DNA of 64,000 bases. Source: Mitsuaria sp. GD03876. Lineage in GTDB: Bacteria > Pseudomonadota > Gammaproteobacteria > Burkholderiales > Burkholderiaceae_C. The first letter of the stretch is position 1. Every line of letters starts with the position of its first letter. The DNA lies in NCBI RefSeq assembly GCF_029840635.1, contig NZ_JAOCCU010000002.1, forward strand, positions 1-64,000, in the 5' to 3' direction. A model generated the notes under the pieces. It was given only the letters and a program-made list of their open reading frames with translations. It did no database searches and was not told the origin of the DNA. Positions 46,743 to 54,804 of this stretch are shown one piece after another. The translations under genes and the position numbers were made by a program.

Positions 46743-47901
46743 GGCGGGCTCCGGCGTCGGCCGATCGCGGCGCGGCGTCGCGGGCCGGGCCGCCGTCGCC
46801 GCGGGTGTCGACCTCGGTGGTCACGGAAAGCCCCGGCAGCAGCCGCTCGCGCAGCGCCGGATCGGCCTGCACGCGGATCCGCACCGGCACCCGCTGGACG
46901 ATCTTGGTGAAGTTGCCGGTGGCGTTCTCCGACGGCAGCAGCGCGAACTGCGCGCCGGTGCCGGGCGAGAAGCTCTCGACGGTGCCGCGCACGTCGGCGT
47001 CCGGCAACGCGTCGACATGCAGCGTCACCGGCTGGCCGGCGCGCATGCGGCCGATCTGCGTCTCCTTGAAGTTCGCGACCAGGTAGATGTCCTGCGTCGG
47101 GACGATGGTCATCAGCCGCGTGCCGGGTTGCGCGAACTGGCCGACGCGCACGGTGGTGTCGCCGACGCGGCCGTCGATGGCGGCGCGCACCACGGTGTCG
47201 TCGACATCGAGGTGGTTCTGGCGCAGCGCGGCCTCGGCCGCCTCGACCTGCGCCTTGGACTGCGCGACCTGCGCCTGGCTGGACTTCAGCCGGCCGTCGG
47301 CCGCCTTCACCGCGGCCTCGGCGGCGGCGAGGCTGGCGGCGGCCTGGTCGCGGTTGTTGCGCAGCTCGGCCAGGCGCTCCGCGCTGGTGGCGCCGCTGAC
47401 GGCCAGCGGCGTGTGGCGGGTCACCTCGTCCTGCGCATGGGCCAGCGCCAGCCGCGAGGCGTCGGCCTGCGCGCGGGTCTGCGCCAGTTGGGCCTGCTGC
47501 TGGAGGATGTCGGCCTCGTAGCGGTGGATGTCGGCCTTGCGGCCGTCGATCGTCGCCTGGGACTGGTCGGCGGCGGCCTGGTACTGGCGCGCGTCCAGCT
47601 TCACCAGCGGGTCGCCGCGCTTGACCGCCTGGTTGGCGACGACGAAGACCTGCGTCACGTAGCCGCCGACCTTGGGCGCGGCGGTGACGCTGTCGGCCTT
47701 CAGGTAGGCGTCGTCGGTGGTCTCGATGAATCGGCCGACGGTCCACCAGTGCGCGCCGTAGGCGCCGGCGGCGATGACGGCGGCGGCGGCGATCGCCAGC
47801 AGGACCGGGCGGCGCTTGGCCGGCGGCTGGGACGGGGAGGGCGCCGGGGTGGCCGGCGCGGCGGAAGGCCCGTTCGGGCCGGCGGAGGTCTGGGAAGACA
47901 T
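46735..47901 (-). CDS. emrA: HlyD/EmrA-type membrane fusion protein
   Basis: This 388-residue periplasmic adaptor has one N-terminal TM (RRPVLLAIAAAAVIAAGAYGA), a biotinyl-lipoyl-like domain, a long alpha-helical hairpin (about 110-210, rich in Ala and Gln) and the beta-barrel motif VDDTVVRAAIDGRVGDTTVRVGQFAQPGTRLM in parts. It bridges the EmrB permease to the outer-membrane factor. First gene of a three-gene efflux operon with a divergent TetR regulator. Confidence 0.94.
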   Translation of the reverse strand: MSSQTSAGPNGPSAAPATPAPSPSQPPAKRRPVLLAIAAAAVIAAGAYGAHWWTVGRFIETTDDAYLKADSVTAAPKVGGYVTQVFVVANQAVKRGDPLVKLDARQYQAAADQSQATIDGRKADIHRYEADILQQQAQLAQTRAQADASRLALAHAQDEVTRHTPLAVSGATSAERLAELRNNRDQAAASLAAAEAAVKAADGRLKSSQAQVAQSKAQVEAAEAALRQNHLDVDDTVVRAAIDGRVGDTTVRVGQFAQPGTRLMTIVPTQDIYLVANFKETQIGRMRAGQPVTLHVDALPDADVRGTVESFSPGTGAQFALLPSENATGNFTKIVQRVPVRIRVQADPALRERLLPGLSVTTEVDTRGDGGPARDAAPRSADAGARHG

Positions 47902-47954
47902 GGGCGTGGCCGGCTGGACCGGCTCGGAGAATTATTCCGGTCGATATCTTTTTC

Positions 47955-47991
47955 CACTTGGAATATTTATGTCAAGTGCTATATTTTTGAC
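47955..47991. promoter_or_regulatory. Promoter/operator region between emrA and the TetR gene
   Basis: This A/T-rich patch stands out in a high-GC setting. On the minus strand TTGACA (47970-47975) could be the -35 box for emrA. Two overlapping dyads lie on it: CACTTG-N12-CAAGTG (47955-47960, 47973-47978) and GTCAA-N11-TTGAC (47971-47975, 47987-47991). They are candidate binding sites for the adjacent repressor. Confidence 0.5.
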
Positions 47992-48071
47992 TTCCGCCCG
48001 CAACGTGCGCGCTTCCGACGAGGTCTTGACGTGATCTTGACGGCGGCGCGCCGGGCCCCCGATGTCCCGCC

Positions 48072-48803
48072 ATGACCGACCGTCCCGTCCGAGCTCCCCG
48101 CCACCGTGCCGATGCCGCCTACGCGCGCGGCGAGGAAACGCGCCGCCGCATCATCGAAGTGGCGTTGCGGCTGTTCAGCGAGCGCGGTTTCGAAGGCGCG
48201 TCGACGCGGGAGATCGCCAAGGCGGCGGGGGTGAATGCGCCGGCGCTGCAGTACTACTTCGACAACAAGGAAGGCGTGTACCGGGCCTGCGCGCAGTACA
48301 TCGCGGACAGCTCGGGCGCGCATTTCGGGCCGGTGGTGGAGAAGACGAAGGCGGTGCTGGACGACCCGGCGGCGACGCCGGACCAGCTCTTCGAGGCCTT
48401 CGGCGGGATGCTGGACGCGCTGACCGATTTCCAGCTGCTGCCCGACGACGCGGAGTACCGCCGGCTGTTCATCGCGCACGAGCAGATCGGGCATGCGCCG
48501 GGGGTGCTGTTCGAGATCTTCGACAAGTCGCTGCGGCCGCAGATGGGCGAGCTGTCGGCGCGGGTGGTGTCGCGCTACTGCGGGATGCCGGTGTCGGACC
48601 CGCTGCTGGCGATGCGCGTGATGATGCTGTGCGGGCAGGTGATGGTGTTCTCGCTGGGGCGGCGGACGATGCTGACCAAGCTGGGCTGGGAGCAGTTCGG
48701 GCCGGAGGAGGTCGCGACGATCAAGCGCGCCTCGCGCGAGCACAGCCGGGTGCTGATGGACCAGTGGCGCGCGCAGGCGCAGGGGGCGGCCGGCGGCCGC
48801 TGA
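48072..48803 (+). CDS. TetR family regulator with CecR-like C-terminal domain
   Basis: This 243-residue regulator has a helix-turn-helix (RRRIIEVALRLFSERGFEGASTREIAKAAGVNAPALQYYFDNK in parts) and an all-helical ligand domain with LMDQWRAQ at the end, similar to the CecR/YbiH branch. It is transcribed divergently from the emrAB efflux operon, 170 bases apart, and is its likely repressor. Confidence 0.9.
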   Translation: MTDRPVRAPRHRADAAYARGEETRRRIIEVALRLFSERGFEGASTREIAKAAGVNAPALQYYFDNKEGVYRACAQYIADSSGAHFGPVVEKTKAVLDDPAATPDQLFEAFGGMLDALTDFQLLPDDAEYRRLFIAHEQIGHAPGVLFEIFDKSLRPQMGELSARVVSRYCGMPVSDPLLAMRVMMLCGQVMVFSLGRRTMLTKLGWEQFGPEEVATIKRASREHSRVLMDQWRAQAQGAAGGR

Positions 48804-48985
48804 GCGGCCGCCTGGGTCCGCCTGGGTCCGCTTGGATTCGCCGACGGAGCGGCCGCCCGCCGATGGCGGCGCCAGATCCCGGGGACGGCGGCTACCGGAA
48901 ACGCTCCTTGGCGCCGACACTGCGCCACCGCAGACACCGACGCGGCGCCCTTCCGGCCCCCGGCTCCGCTGCGTTGGAGATCCCC

Positions 48986-49923
48986 ATGCTCAAGCGATTC
49001 AGGCGCGTCCTGGGTGCCGGCCTGCTGGCGGCGTCCGTCCTCGCGCCCCTGATGGCGCCCGTCCCGGCGATGGCGGCGCCGGAGCCGTATCCCGCGGGCT
49101 TCTCGCTGCGCGACATTCCGGCGGGCGAGGTGACGATGCATGTGCGGGTCGGCGGCAACGGGCCGGCGGTGGTGCTGCTGCATGGCTTCGGCGACACCGG
49201 CGACATGTGGACGCCGCTGGCCGTTGAGCTGGCCAAGACGCATCGCGTGGTGGTGCCGGACCTGCGCGGGATGGGGCTGTCGTCCAAGCCCGAGGGCGGC
49301 TACGACAAGCGCACCCAGGCCGGCGACATCCGCGCGGTGCTGGAGCAACTGGGCATCGACAAGGCCGACGTGGTCGGGCACGACATCGGGACGATGGTGG
49401 CGTATGCGTATGCGGCGCGTTACCCCGACAAGACGACGCGGCTGGTGGTGATGGACGCGCCGGTGCCGGGCATTCCGCCGTGGGATCAGATCGTGCGCCT
49501 GCCGGCGCTGTGGCACTTCGACTTCGGCGGCAACGATGCGCTGCGGCTGGTGCAGGGCCGCGAGCGCATCTACCTGGACCGCTTCTGGAACGACTTCGCC
49601 GGAGATCCGTCGAAGGTGGACGAGGCGACGCGGCGGCACTACGCGGCGCTGTACGCGCGGCCGGGTGCGATGAAGGCGGCGTTCGCGCAGTCCAGTCGAT
49701 CCGCCAGGACGCGCAGGACAACTTCGCGGGCTACACGACGAAGCTGACGATGCCGGTCCTGGCGATCGGCGGCGAGAAGTCGTTCGGCGCCAACGAGGCG
49801 ATCGTGATGCGCAACGCGGCGACGAACGTCACCGAACTGGTGGTGCCGAACGCGGGGCACTGGTTGATGGAGGAAGCGCCCGCCGTCACGGTGAAGGCGG
49901 TGAGCGAGTTCCTGGCGAAGTGA
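48986..49923 (+). pseudogene. Alpha/beta hydrolase, epoxide-hydrolase type, frameshifted
   Basis: This is an exported alpha/beta hydrolase with signal peptide (GAGLLAASVLAPLMAPVPAMAA), oxyanion region LLHGFGDTGDMW and nucleophile motif VVGHDIGTMVAYAYAARYPD; GHDxG with Asp as nucleophile is the epoxide hydrolase/dehalogenase pattern. The frame breaks near 49691: AFAQ continues out of frame, while QSIRQDAQDNFAGY and the catalytic histidine region PNAGHWLMEEAP are in the next frame. Adding one T (CAGTTCCAG instead of CAGTCCAG) restores about 313 residues. Either a recent pseudogene or a base missing from the assembly. Confidence 0.85.
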
Positions 49924-49945
49924 TCGCCGGTCGCGCCGCGAACGG

Positions 49946-49974
49946 AACGCCCGCCTTGGCGGGCGTTTTGTTTT
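49946..49974 (+). terminator. Rho-independent terminator
   Basis: ACGCCCGCC (49947-49955) and GGCGGGCGT (49958-49966) form a tight stem, followed by TTTGTTTT. It ends the hydrolase transcript 23 bases after its stop. Confidence 0.8.
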
Positions 49975-50131
49975 GCGCCTGAAAACCCGCGGCCATGGCA
50001 CTTTTCAGGATCGCTCAAGAACGAACGCGATCGAGACGCGGAGATGCCCCGTTCCCGGGCAGTTTTGATTTCGAGCCGTCGCCGCGCCCCTTTAATGGCC
50101 GCCTGTCGTGGTTGTTGAAGGAGTCGATGCA

Positions 50132-51631
50132 ATGGGGACCAGTGATATCGCCCAACTCGCCGGAGCTGGCGGGGCGGGCCCGAAGAAGCAGGCCGGGGAC
50201 ATGGAGGTCTGGGCGCCTCTGTTCGGCGTGGCAACGAGCAGCGTTCGCGCGAACGCGGCGCACGAAATGATCGAGCGCACGCTCGAGATCGAGGGACATC
50301 GCTTCGAGATCCAGATCATTCGATGGGAGAGCCGTCCTGCCGGCGAGGAGGCGCAGCTGCACCTGCTGAATCCGCTTCGCATGGCGGTCTTCAGCGCGCC
50401 GAGCCCGATCCGCAGCCGGTGGCACTTCCACACGTGGACCTTCGTGTCCTCGACCTGGGCGGAGGACTTCTCGGCGACGTGCGCTCCGTCCAACCCGGAG
50501 GCCCGGACGCCGGCGTCGCCCACGTGGACGGAACTGCTGCGGCAACTGCACCTGCTCGGAGAGTCGATCCACGCCGGGTTCATTCACCAGAAGGCGGAGG
50601 TGGCGGTCCGTCACTTCGAAACTGACGGCTTCTTCCCGGCCTACGAGTCGCTGGACCACGCCGAGCGCGCCTGGCGCCTGCAGCACACGCGGGAGATGGT
50701 GCGGCAGATCTACATGGCCGAGCCGCGCGTGTTCGACGGGGGCACCGAGCATCAGGCCAAGATCATCATCCGGTTGCTCGACCGGCTGGCGGTCTCGAAC
50801 GAGAACGGCGCCTTGCTCGAGGTCCTGAACGGGGTGCTCGACATGGATGGGCCGACGGTCCAGCGCTTGGCCGAGCAGTTGCGGCTGTCGTCGATGGAGC
50901 ACATCGTGGCCGCCATCGAGGTCCTGCAGCGCCGCGCGACGGCGGTGCAGCAGCTCAGGCACCTGATGGACAAGCACCATCGCGACGTGCTCGAGACGCC
51001 GGACCTGCAGCGGATCATCGAGAACAACACCTGGCTGTTCGGGCCGCAGTACGAAACGATCGGCGCCGAGGACGACACGTTCAGCGAGATCGCAAAGCGC
51101 GTGCGAGACGATGTGTTGGGGCGCACCGGCGTTGACATGGAGGACGTCGACTCTGCCGACGACCTGCCGGGCGCGCGGCGCCAGGCGGACCTGTTCCTCG
51201 CACGCAAGCTGCCGACCTTCGATTCGATGGGGCGGCAGATCTTCAAGTTCATCGTGATCGAGATCAAGCGCCCGTCGATCGCGCTCAACAGGAAGCACCT
51301 GCGGCAGCTGGAGGAGTACGCGGACGTCATCAAGTCGATGTCGATCTTCGAGTCCGAAGTCGTGCACTTCGAGCTGCTCCTCGTGGGCCATCGCATCTCC
51401 CGCAAGGACCAGCGGATCCGCAGCCGGCTGCAAGGCAACCTCGCGCGAGGCGAGCACGGCCTCATCGAGGACAGCCCCCGCATGAAGCTCTATGTGATGA
51501 ACTGGGGCACGCTGCTGAACAGCTTCGAGCTGACCAACAGCTTCATGCTCGAGAAGCTCCGGATGAAGCGCGCGGAGTTGGAGGGCGAGACGAAGGCGCA
51601 GCTGGTCGCCGAACTGCAGCAGCTGCATTGA
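50132..51631 (+). CDS. Shedu-like nuclease-domain protein, candidate anti-phage effector
   Basis: The C-terminal part (about 300-480) looks like the Shedu/DUF4263 PD-(D/E)XK nuclease: LQRIIENNTWLFGPQYETIG, RRQADLFLARK and FIVIEIKRPSIALNRKHLRQLEEYAD give the acidic and E-x-K residues in order, followed by FELLLVGHRIS. Shedu proteins are single-gene anti-phage nucleases. The first 200 residues (NPLRMAVFSAP, RWHFHTWTFVSS) are not recognised, and a middle helical part (LLDRLAVSNENGALLEVLNGVLD) resembles linkers seen in large ATP-binding proteins, so the N-terminus might be a remnant of a longer ancestor. GAAGGAG precedes ATG 50132; GTG 50108 is an alternative. Codon use is less GC-rich than in neighbouring core genes. 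Confidence 0.7.
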   Translation: MGTSDIAQLAGAGGAGPKKQAGDMEVWAPLFGVATSSVRANAAHEMIERTLEIEGHRFEIQIIRWESRPAGEEAQLHLLNPLRMAVFSAPSPIRSRWHFHTWTFVSSTWAEDFSATCAPSNPEARTPASPTWTELLRQLHLLGESIHAGFIHQKAEVAVRHFETDGFFPAYESLDHAERAWRLQHTREMVRQIYMAEPRVFDGGTEHQAKIIIRLLDRLAVSNENGALLEVLNGVLDMDGPTVQRLAEQLRLSSMEHIVAAIEVLQRRATAVQQLRHLMDKHHRDVLETPDLQRIIENNTWLFGPQYETIGAEDDTFSEIAKRVRDDVLGRTGVDMEDVDSADDLPGARRQADLFLARKLPTFDSMGRQIFKFIVIEIKRPSIALNRKHLRQLEEYADVIKSMSIFESEVVHFELLLVGHRISRKDQRIRSRLQGNLARGEHGLIEDSPRMKLYVMNWGTLLNSFELTNSFMLEKLRMKRAELEGETKAQLVAELQQLH

Positions 51632-51794
51632 GGGCGGGCGCCGCGTCGAGGTCGCGCCTGGGCATGGCCCCTTGACGAGCCCTTGTCGCGGCCGGTCATA
51701 TAGTCGGCGCCGCCATGGTCGCCCGGCCCTGGCTGGAGCCCCCGCCGCGCGCCAGGCGAGGCCGCCGTCACGATCCCCGCGCAAGGACGAAGAC

Positions 51795-52562
51795 ATGACA
51801 CGCCGACTTCTTCTCGCCTTGATGGCTGCCGCGCAGCTGTCGACCATCGCCATGGCGCAAGCGCCGGCACCCGGGATCGCCGCGGCGGTCGCCGACGGCG
51901 CGCGACCGGCCAAGGACGTGGCCCAGGATGCCTCGCGGCGCCCCGCCGATCTGGTCGCTTTCGCGAAGCTGAAATCCGGCGACACCGTCGTGGACGTGGT
52001 GCCCGGCGGCGGCTACTGGACCCGCCTGTTCTCCACGGTGGTCGGGCCCAAGGGCAAGGTCCACGCCTTCGTGCCGGCCGAATTCGCCGGCTTCAAGTCG
52101 GACCCGGTCGCGACGGCCCGCGCGATCGCCTCGGAACCCGGCCACGGCAATGTCGAGCAGAGTTCGATGCCGCTGGTGCAGCTGCTGTCCCGGGCGGGCG
52201 ACAAGTCCGTCGATGTCGTCTGGACCTTCGAGAACTATCACGACTTCCACGACAGCTTCATGAACGGCGCCGACGTCGGCGCCTTCAACCGCAGCGTCTT
52301 CCGCCTGCTGAAGCCGGGTGGCTACTACCTCGTCGGGGACCATGCGGCGGCGCCGGGCTCGGGCCTGAAGCACACCGAGGACTTGCACCGCATCGATCCC
52401 GAGGCCGTGAAGGCCGAGGTGGAGAAGGCCGGCTTCGTCTTTGACGGCGAGCTCCAGGTGCTCGCCAATCCCTCGGACGATCGCAGCCTGAAGGTGTTCG
52501 ATCCGGCCATCCGCGGCAAGACCGACCGCTTCGTGCTGCGCTTCAAGAAGCCGGCCGGGTGA
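51795..52562 (+). CDS. Exported class I SAM-dependent methyltransferase
   Basis: This 255-residue protein has a signal peptide (LLLALMAAAQLSTIAMAQ), then a methyltransferase fold: LKSGDTVVDVVPGGGYWTRLFSTVVGPKGKVHAFVP in parts, VDVVWTFENYHDF and LKPGGYYLVGDHAAAPG. Predicted periplasmic location is odd for a SAM enzyme but common for this family of uncertain substrate. Its last 77 coding bases plus stop region are repeated at 57074-57169, marking the left edge of an inserted block. AGGACGAAGAC precedes the ATG. Confidence 0.85.
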   Translation: MTRRLLLALMAAAQLSTIAMAQAPAPGIAAAVADGARPAKDVAQDASRRPADLVAFAKLKSGDTVVDVVPGGGYWTRLFSTVVGPKGKVHAFVPAEFAGFKSDPVATARAIASEPGHGNVEQSSMPLVQLLSRAGDKSVDVVWTFENYHDFHDSFMNGADVGAFNRSVFRLLKPGGYYLVGDHAAAPGSGLKHTEDLHRIDPEAVKAEVEKAGFVFDGELQVLANPSDDRSLKVFDPAIRGKTDRFVLRFKKPAG

Positions 52563-52577
52563 GCGGACGGGGCATCG
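52482..52577 (+). repeat. 96-bp direct repeat, left copy (att-like, methyltransferase 3' end)
   Basis: Covers the last codons and stop of the methyltransferase gene and 15 bases beyond. It matches 57074-57169 in the same orientation with two mismatches (52559 G/C and 52563 G/T). Sequence before and after the two copies differs. Such a duplication of a gene 3' end is what site-specific integration leaves. Confidence 0.9.
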
Positions 52578-52682
52578 TTCACTCAGGTCAGCACCGCCAC
52601 GATGTCGCCGTGGGCGCGAGAGGAATGCGCCTTGCGCAGGTCGAGTTCAAGAGCCATGGCTACCCCGGAAAGTTAGCGGGGA

Positions 52683-52701
52683 ATCTGCCATCCTTGGCAC
52701 G
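52683..52701. repeat. Short repeat CATCCTTGGCACG, copy 1
   Basis: ATCTGCCATCCTTGGCACG. The 13-base core (52689-52701) recurs at 53110-53122 and 54790-54802, all inside the inserted block; this copy shares AATCTG as well with the third. It contains TGCCA-N4-TGGCA, a small dyad. Confidence 0.65.
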
Positions 52702-52768
52702 GGAGGCCTGCGGCGGCCGGGCAAGAAAAGCCCTGCGCTGGGTCGTGCTGCTGGTGGCGAATGGCGCT

Positions 52769-52993
52769 CTATCGCGGTGCGGACTTGGTCGGCGGGTCGC
52801 GCGACTCGCCGGTCGTGCCGCCGCCGTTGCGCTGGACGTGCTTGCCGTTGGCGATCACCGCGGCGACACCGGCGACGGCGATCGCGATGGCCAGGATCGT
52901 GGCCGCCTTGTGGCCGGCCAGCGGCGCCATTGCGGCAGCGGCCAGCGCGATCGCCAGCAGCGGTCGCAGGAAGGTGGATCGTTTGGTCAGCAT
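52769..52993 (-). CDS. Small membrane protein, unknown
   Basis: This 74-residue protein has a basic start (MLTKRSTFLRP) and two hydrophobic segments (LLAIALAAAAMAPLAG and AATILAIAIAVAGVAAVIANG), then a polar tail. GAGGAGAGG lies 5 bases before the ATG, which supports real translation. No family recognised. It is the last minus-strand gene of the inserted block. Confidence 0.55.
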   Translation of the reverse strand: MLTKRSTFLRPLLAIALAAAAMAPLAGHKAATILAIAIAVAGVAAVIANGKHVQRNGGGTTGESRDPPTKSAPR

Positions 52994-53109
52994 GGCAGCC
53001 TCTCCTCGAGTGGATGGGTGAGGCTGCGCCGGCGGCGCGCCGATCGGCACCCTATTCCTCCCGATCCGAACGGCTTGGACGTGCGGCGCGACCTCGGACG
53101 GGAGGGTGT

Positions 53110-53122
53110 CATCCTTGGCACG
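53110..53122. repeat. Short repeat CATCCTTGGCACG, copy 2
   Basis: Exact copy of the 13-base core, preceded by TGT, located between the 74-residue membrane protein gene and the 231-residue gene of the inserted block. Confidence 0.65.
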
Positions 53123-53131
53123 CAATGGCAG

Positions 53132-53827
53132 TCAGCGCGGCGCAATCCCCCGGAGAAAGTCATCCGCACTGATTTCTTTCCACCCGCGCCAACCGGTCCG
53201 CTTGGCGGCGTCGAGAAACACTTCAGCTCCGAAGAACACATCTCTGCCCATATTGGTTGACGCCTTCATGTAGATGTGAAGTGATACCCCTGGCATATGA
53301 ACATCAAGTTGCAACGGATCTTTTTTATCCCAGACGGAAAAATCCCTACCTTTCCAAGTCTCATTTGCCTCGGGAACAATACTGATGGCCCCCATTGCAC
53401 CGCCAAAGTTCCTCATATTCACATGAAATATCGGTGGACGTGATCCGCCTGTGGTCATTCCAATACTCTCGATCGTGGGACGAGGCGTATCGGCAAATAT
53501 CGCTTCACGCTCTCGCGCCTGGGACTTTTCAAGCTCATGCGCAAAAAGGTCGCGTTCAATCTTCACCAATTGGCTTTGTTGCTCCACCGACGCCTTTAGC
53601 TCCTCTGCTTGGAGTCGGAGCGCCTCAGTGCTGTGCTTTAGTTCGTCCCCCTGCTGCCAATAACCAAGGACGAGCCATAGAAACGCCAACGGTGAGCACA
53701 TGCCGGCAAAATAGTCGCCCCATTCATTCCCCTTCTCTGGCCGACCAGAGCCGTCGTATATGAAGTAGGCGACAACAATCCAGGCAATAGACAGGGCTAC
53801 TCCCAACGCTGTTCGGAATTTGCTCAA
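53132..53827 (-). CDS. TM plus coiled-coil protein of the inserted block, unknown
   Basis: This 231-residue protein starts at TTG with GAGGGAGGG five bases upstream; no ATG precedes the conserved-looking part. It has two hydrophobic segments (FRTALGVALSIAWIVVAYFIY and YFAGMCSPLAFLWLVLGYW), then a coiled coil (GDELKHSTEALRLQAEELKASVEQ...RDLFAHELEKSQAREREA) and a globular C-terminal domain rich in aromatic strands. No family recognised. The layout of two TMs plus coiled coil plus sensor-like domain occurs in many orphan genes of mobile islands. Confidence 0.65.
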   Translation of the reverse strand: MSKFRTALGVALSIAWIVVAYFIYDGSGRPEKGNEWGDYFAGMCSPLAFLWLVLGYWQQGDELKHSTEALRLQAEELKASVEQQSQLVKIERDLFAHELEKSQAREREAIFADTPRPTIESIGMTTGGSRPPIFHVNMRNFGGAMGAISIVPEANETWKGRDFSVWDKKDPLQLDVHMPGVSLHIYMKASTNMGRDVFFGAEVFLDAAKRTGWRGWKEISADDFLRGIAPR

Positions 53828-53862
53828 TTTTCCCTCCCTCGGCAACGATGCCGAGACGGAGG

Positions 53863-54321
53863 CTACACCGCCATCGGCGACGTCCCCCGCCGCTTGCCTG
53901 AGGACTTCCCACCCGCTGGCGCGATCGACAGCGCAAAGCGCTCGCCGGCCTCCAGCAGCTGGCCGAACTGCCGGTAGGCATCGGAGCCGTGGCTGTCGTC
54001 GTTGTGCACTGGCTCGGAGGTAAAGCGCCCATTCCGCTGGTCCCACTTCTTGCGGTAGTTGCTGAGGCGCGAGATTCCCTTGCCGCAGACCTCCTCGCTG
54101 AACCAACTGCTCGCGAAGCCGGCGCGCGTGGCCTGGATGCCGTTGTCGAGGTTGGTCACCCGCGGCACGACTTCGAAGCGCTGGCCCGGCATCAGCTCCT
54201 GCAGCATCTCCTCGATGGACTGGTGGGTGTCCGGGCTCTTGCCGATCCGCTTGTACGCGGCCAGGAAGTGCTTTGCGAAACTGTAGCCGGTCCCCTGCAG
54301 CCAGGCCGAGAAGTGGTTGAG
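53863..54321 (-). pseudogene. Phage terminase large subunit, C-terminal remnant
   Basis: The translated stretch LQGTGYSFAKHFLAAYKR...SPDTHQSIEEMLQELMPGQRFEVVPRV in parts, NGIQATRAGFASSWFSEEVC, LSNYRKKWDQRNGRF and PVHNDDSHGSDAYRQFGQL matches the nuclease end of terminase large subunits (the HD-x-S-H-x-x-DA-x-R ending). Only about 150 residues remain, the ATPase half is gone and an in-frame stop (54322-54324) precedes it. Confidence 0.75.
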
Positions 54322-54757
54322 TCAGCAAGATGCGCTCGTGGCTGACCGCATCCATCGGCATGGGGCCGCATCGAATCGCTCGAGCGATGGAGATTCGTCG
54401 AAGAAGGGATCGACCTCAATTCGTGAGCGCTGCTCCCCGCCGACCTTCATGGCCCCGGGCCGCACAAGCGCGGATTGCCGCGACAGCATCGCCTTGGCCA
54501 CCTCGATCTCGCACATCAGAGCGTGCACGCGTTGCTCGCGCTCGATCGCGGTCTTCGCGATGTAGGCCAGCGTGTCGCTGACCTTGTGCAGTTGAGCGCT
54601 CAGCCGAGCCTGCTCCTCGCGCGCCCGGCGACGCTGATTGCCACCGAAGCGGTGGTTCAGCGCGGGGCCGCCGGTGGGTTCAGCAGCAGGACGGCGAGGC
54701 CGTCTGCGTCAGCCGGAAGCTGGCGCGGGCCGGGTCGTAGAGCGGGATGTAACGCAT
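54322..54757 (-). pseudogene. Phage-associated coiled-coil protein, frameshifted remnant
   Basis: ATG 54757 (MRYIPLYDPARASFRLT) begins a frame that is restored by two one-base additions, near 54708 (GG for G) and near 54677 (CCCC for CCC), giving GLAVLLLNPTGGPALNHRFGG, then a coiled coil (ARLSAQLHKVSDTLAYIAKTAIEREQRVHALMCEIEVAKAM in parts). Located just upstream of the terminase fragment. Function unknown; probably a decayed phage gene. Confidence 0.5.
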
Positions 54758-54784
54758 GGCGCCTTCGACGGGTGGAGGCGTCAA

Positions 54785-54802
54785 TCTGTCATCCTTGGCA
54801 CG
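54785..54802. repeat. Short repeat CATCCTTGGCACG, copy 3
   Basis: AATCTGTCATCCTTGGCACG type copy (core 54790-54802), 19 of 20 bases matching copy 1. It lies directly downstream of the 203-residue protein gene on the minus strand. Confidence 0.65.
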
Positions 54803-54804
54803 AC

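Noticed and set aside
43506-46910. Plus-strand open frame of 1134 codons opposite the efflux operon
   Set aside because: Same reason: composition of Arg, Gln, Ala and Gly without domains, antisense to conserved genes.
48804-48985. Repeated CGCCTGGGTC units and paired GCGGCCGCC blocks
   Set aside because: Short and imperfect; no hairpin with a T-run and no other copies noticed.
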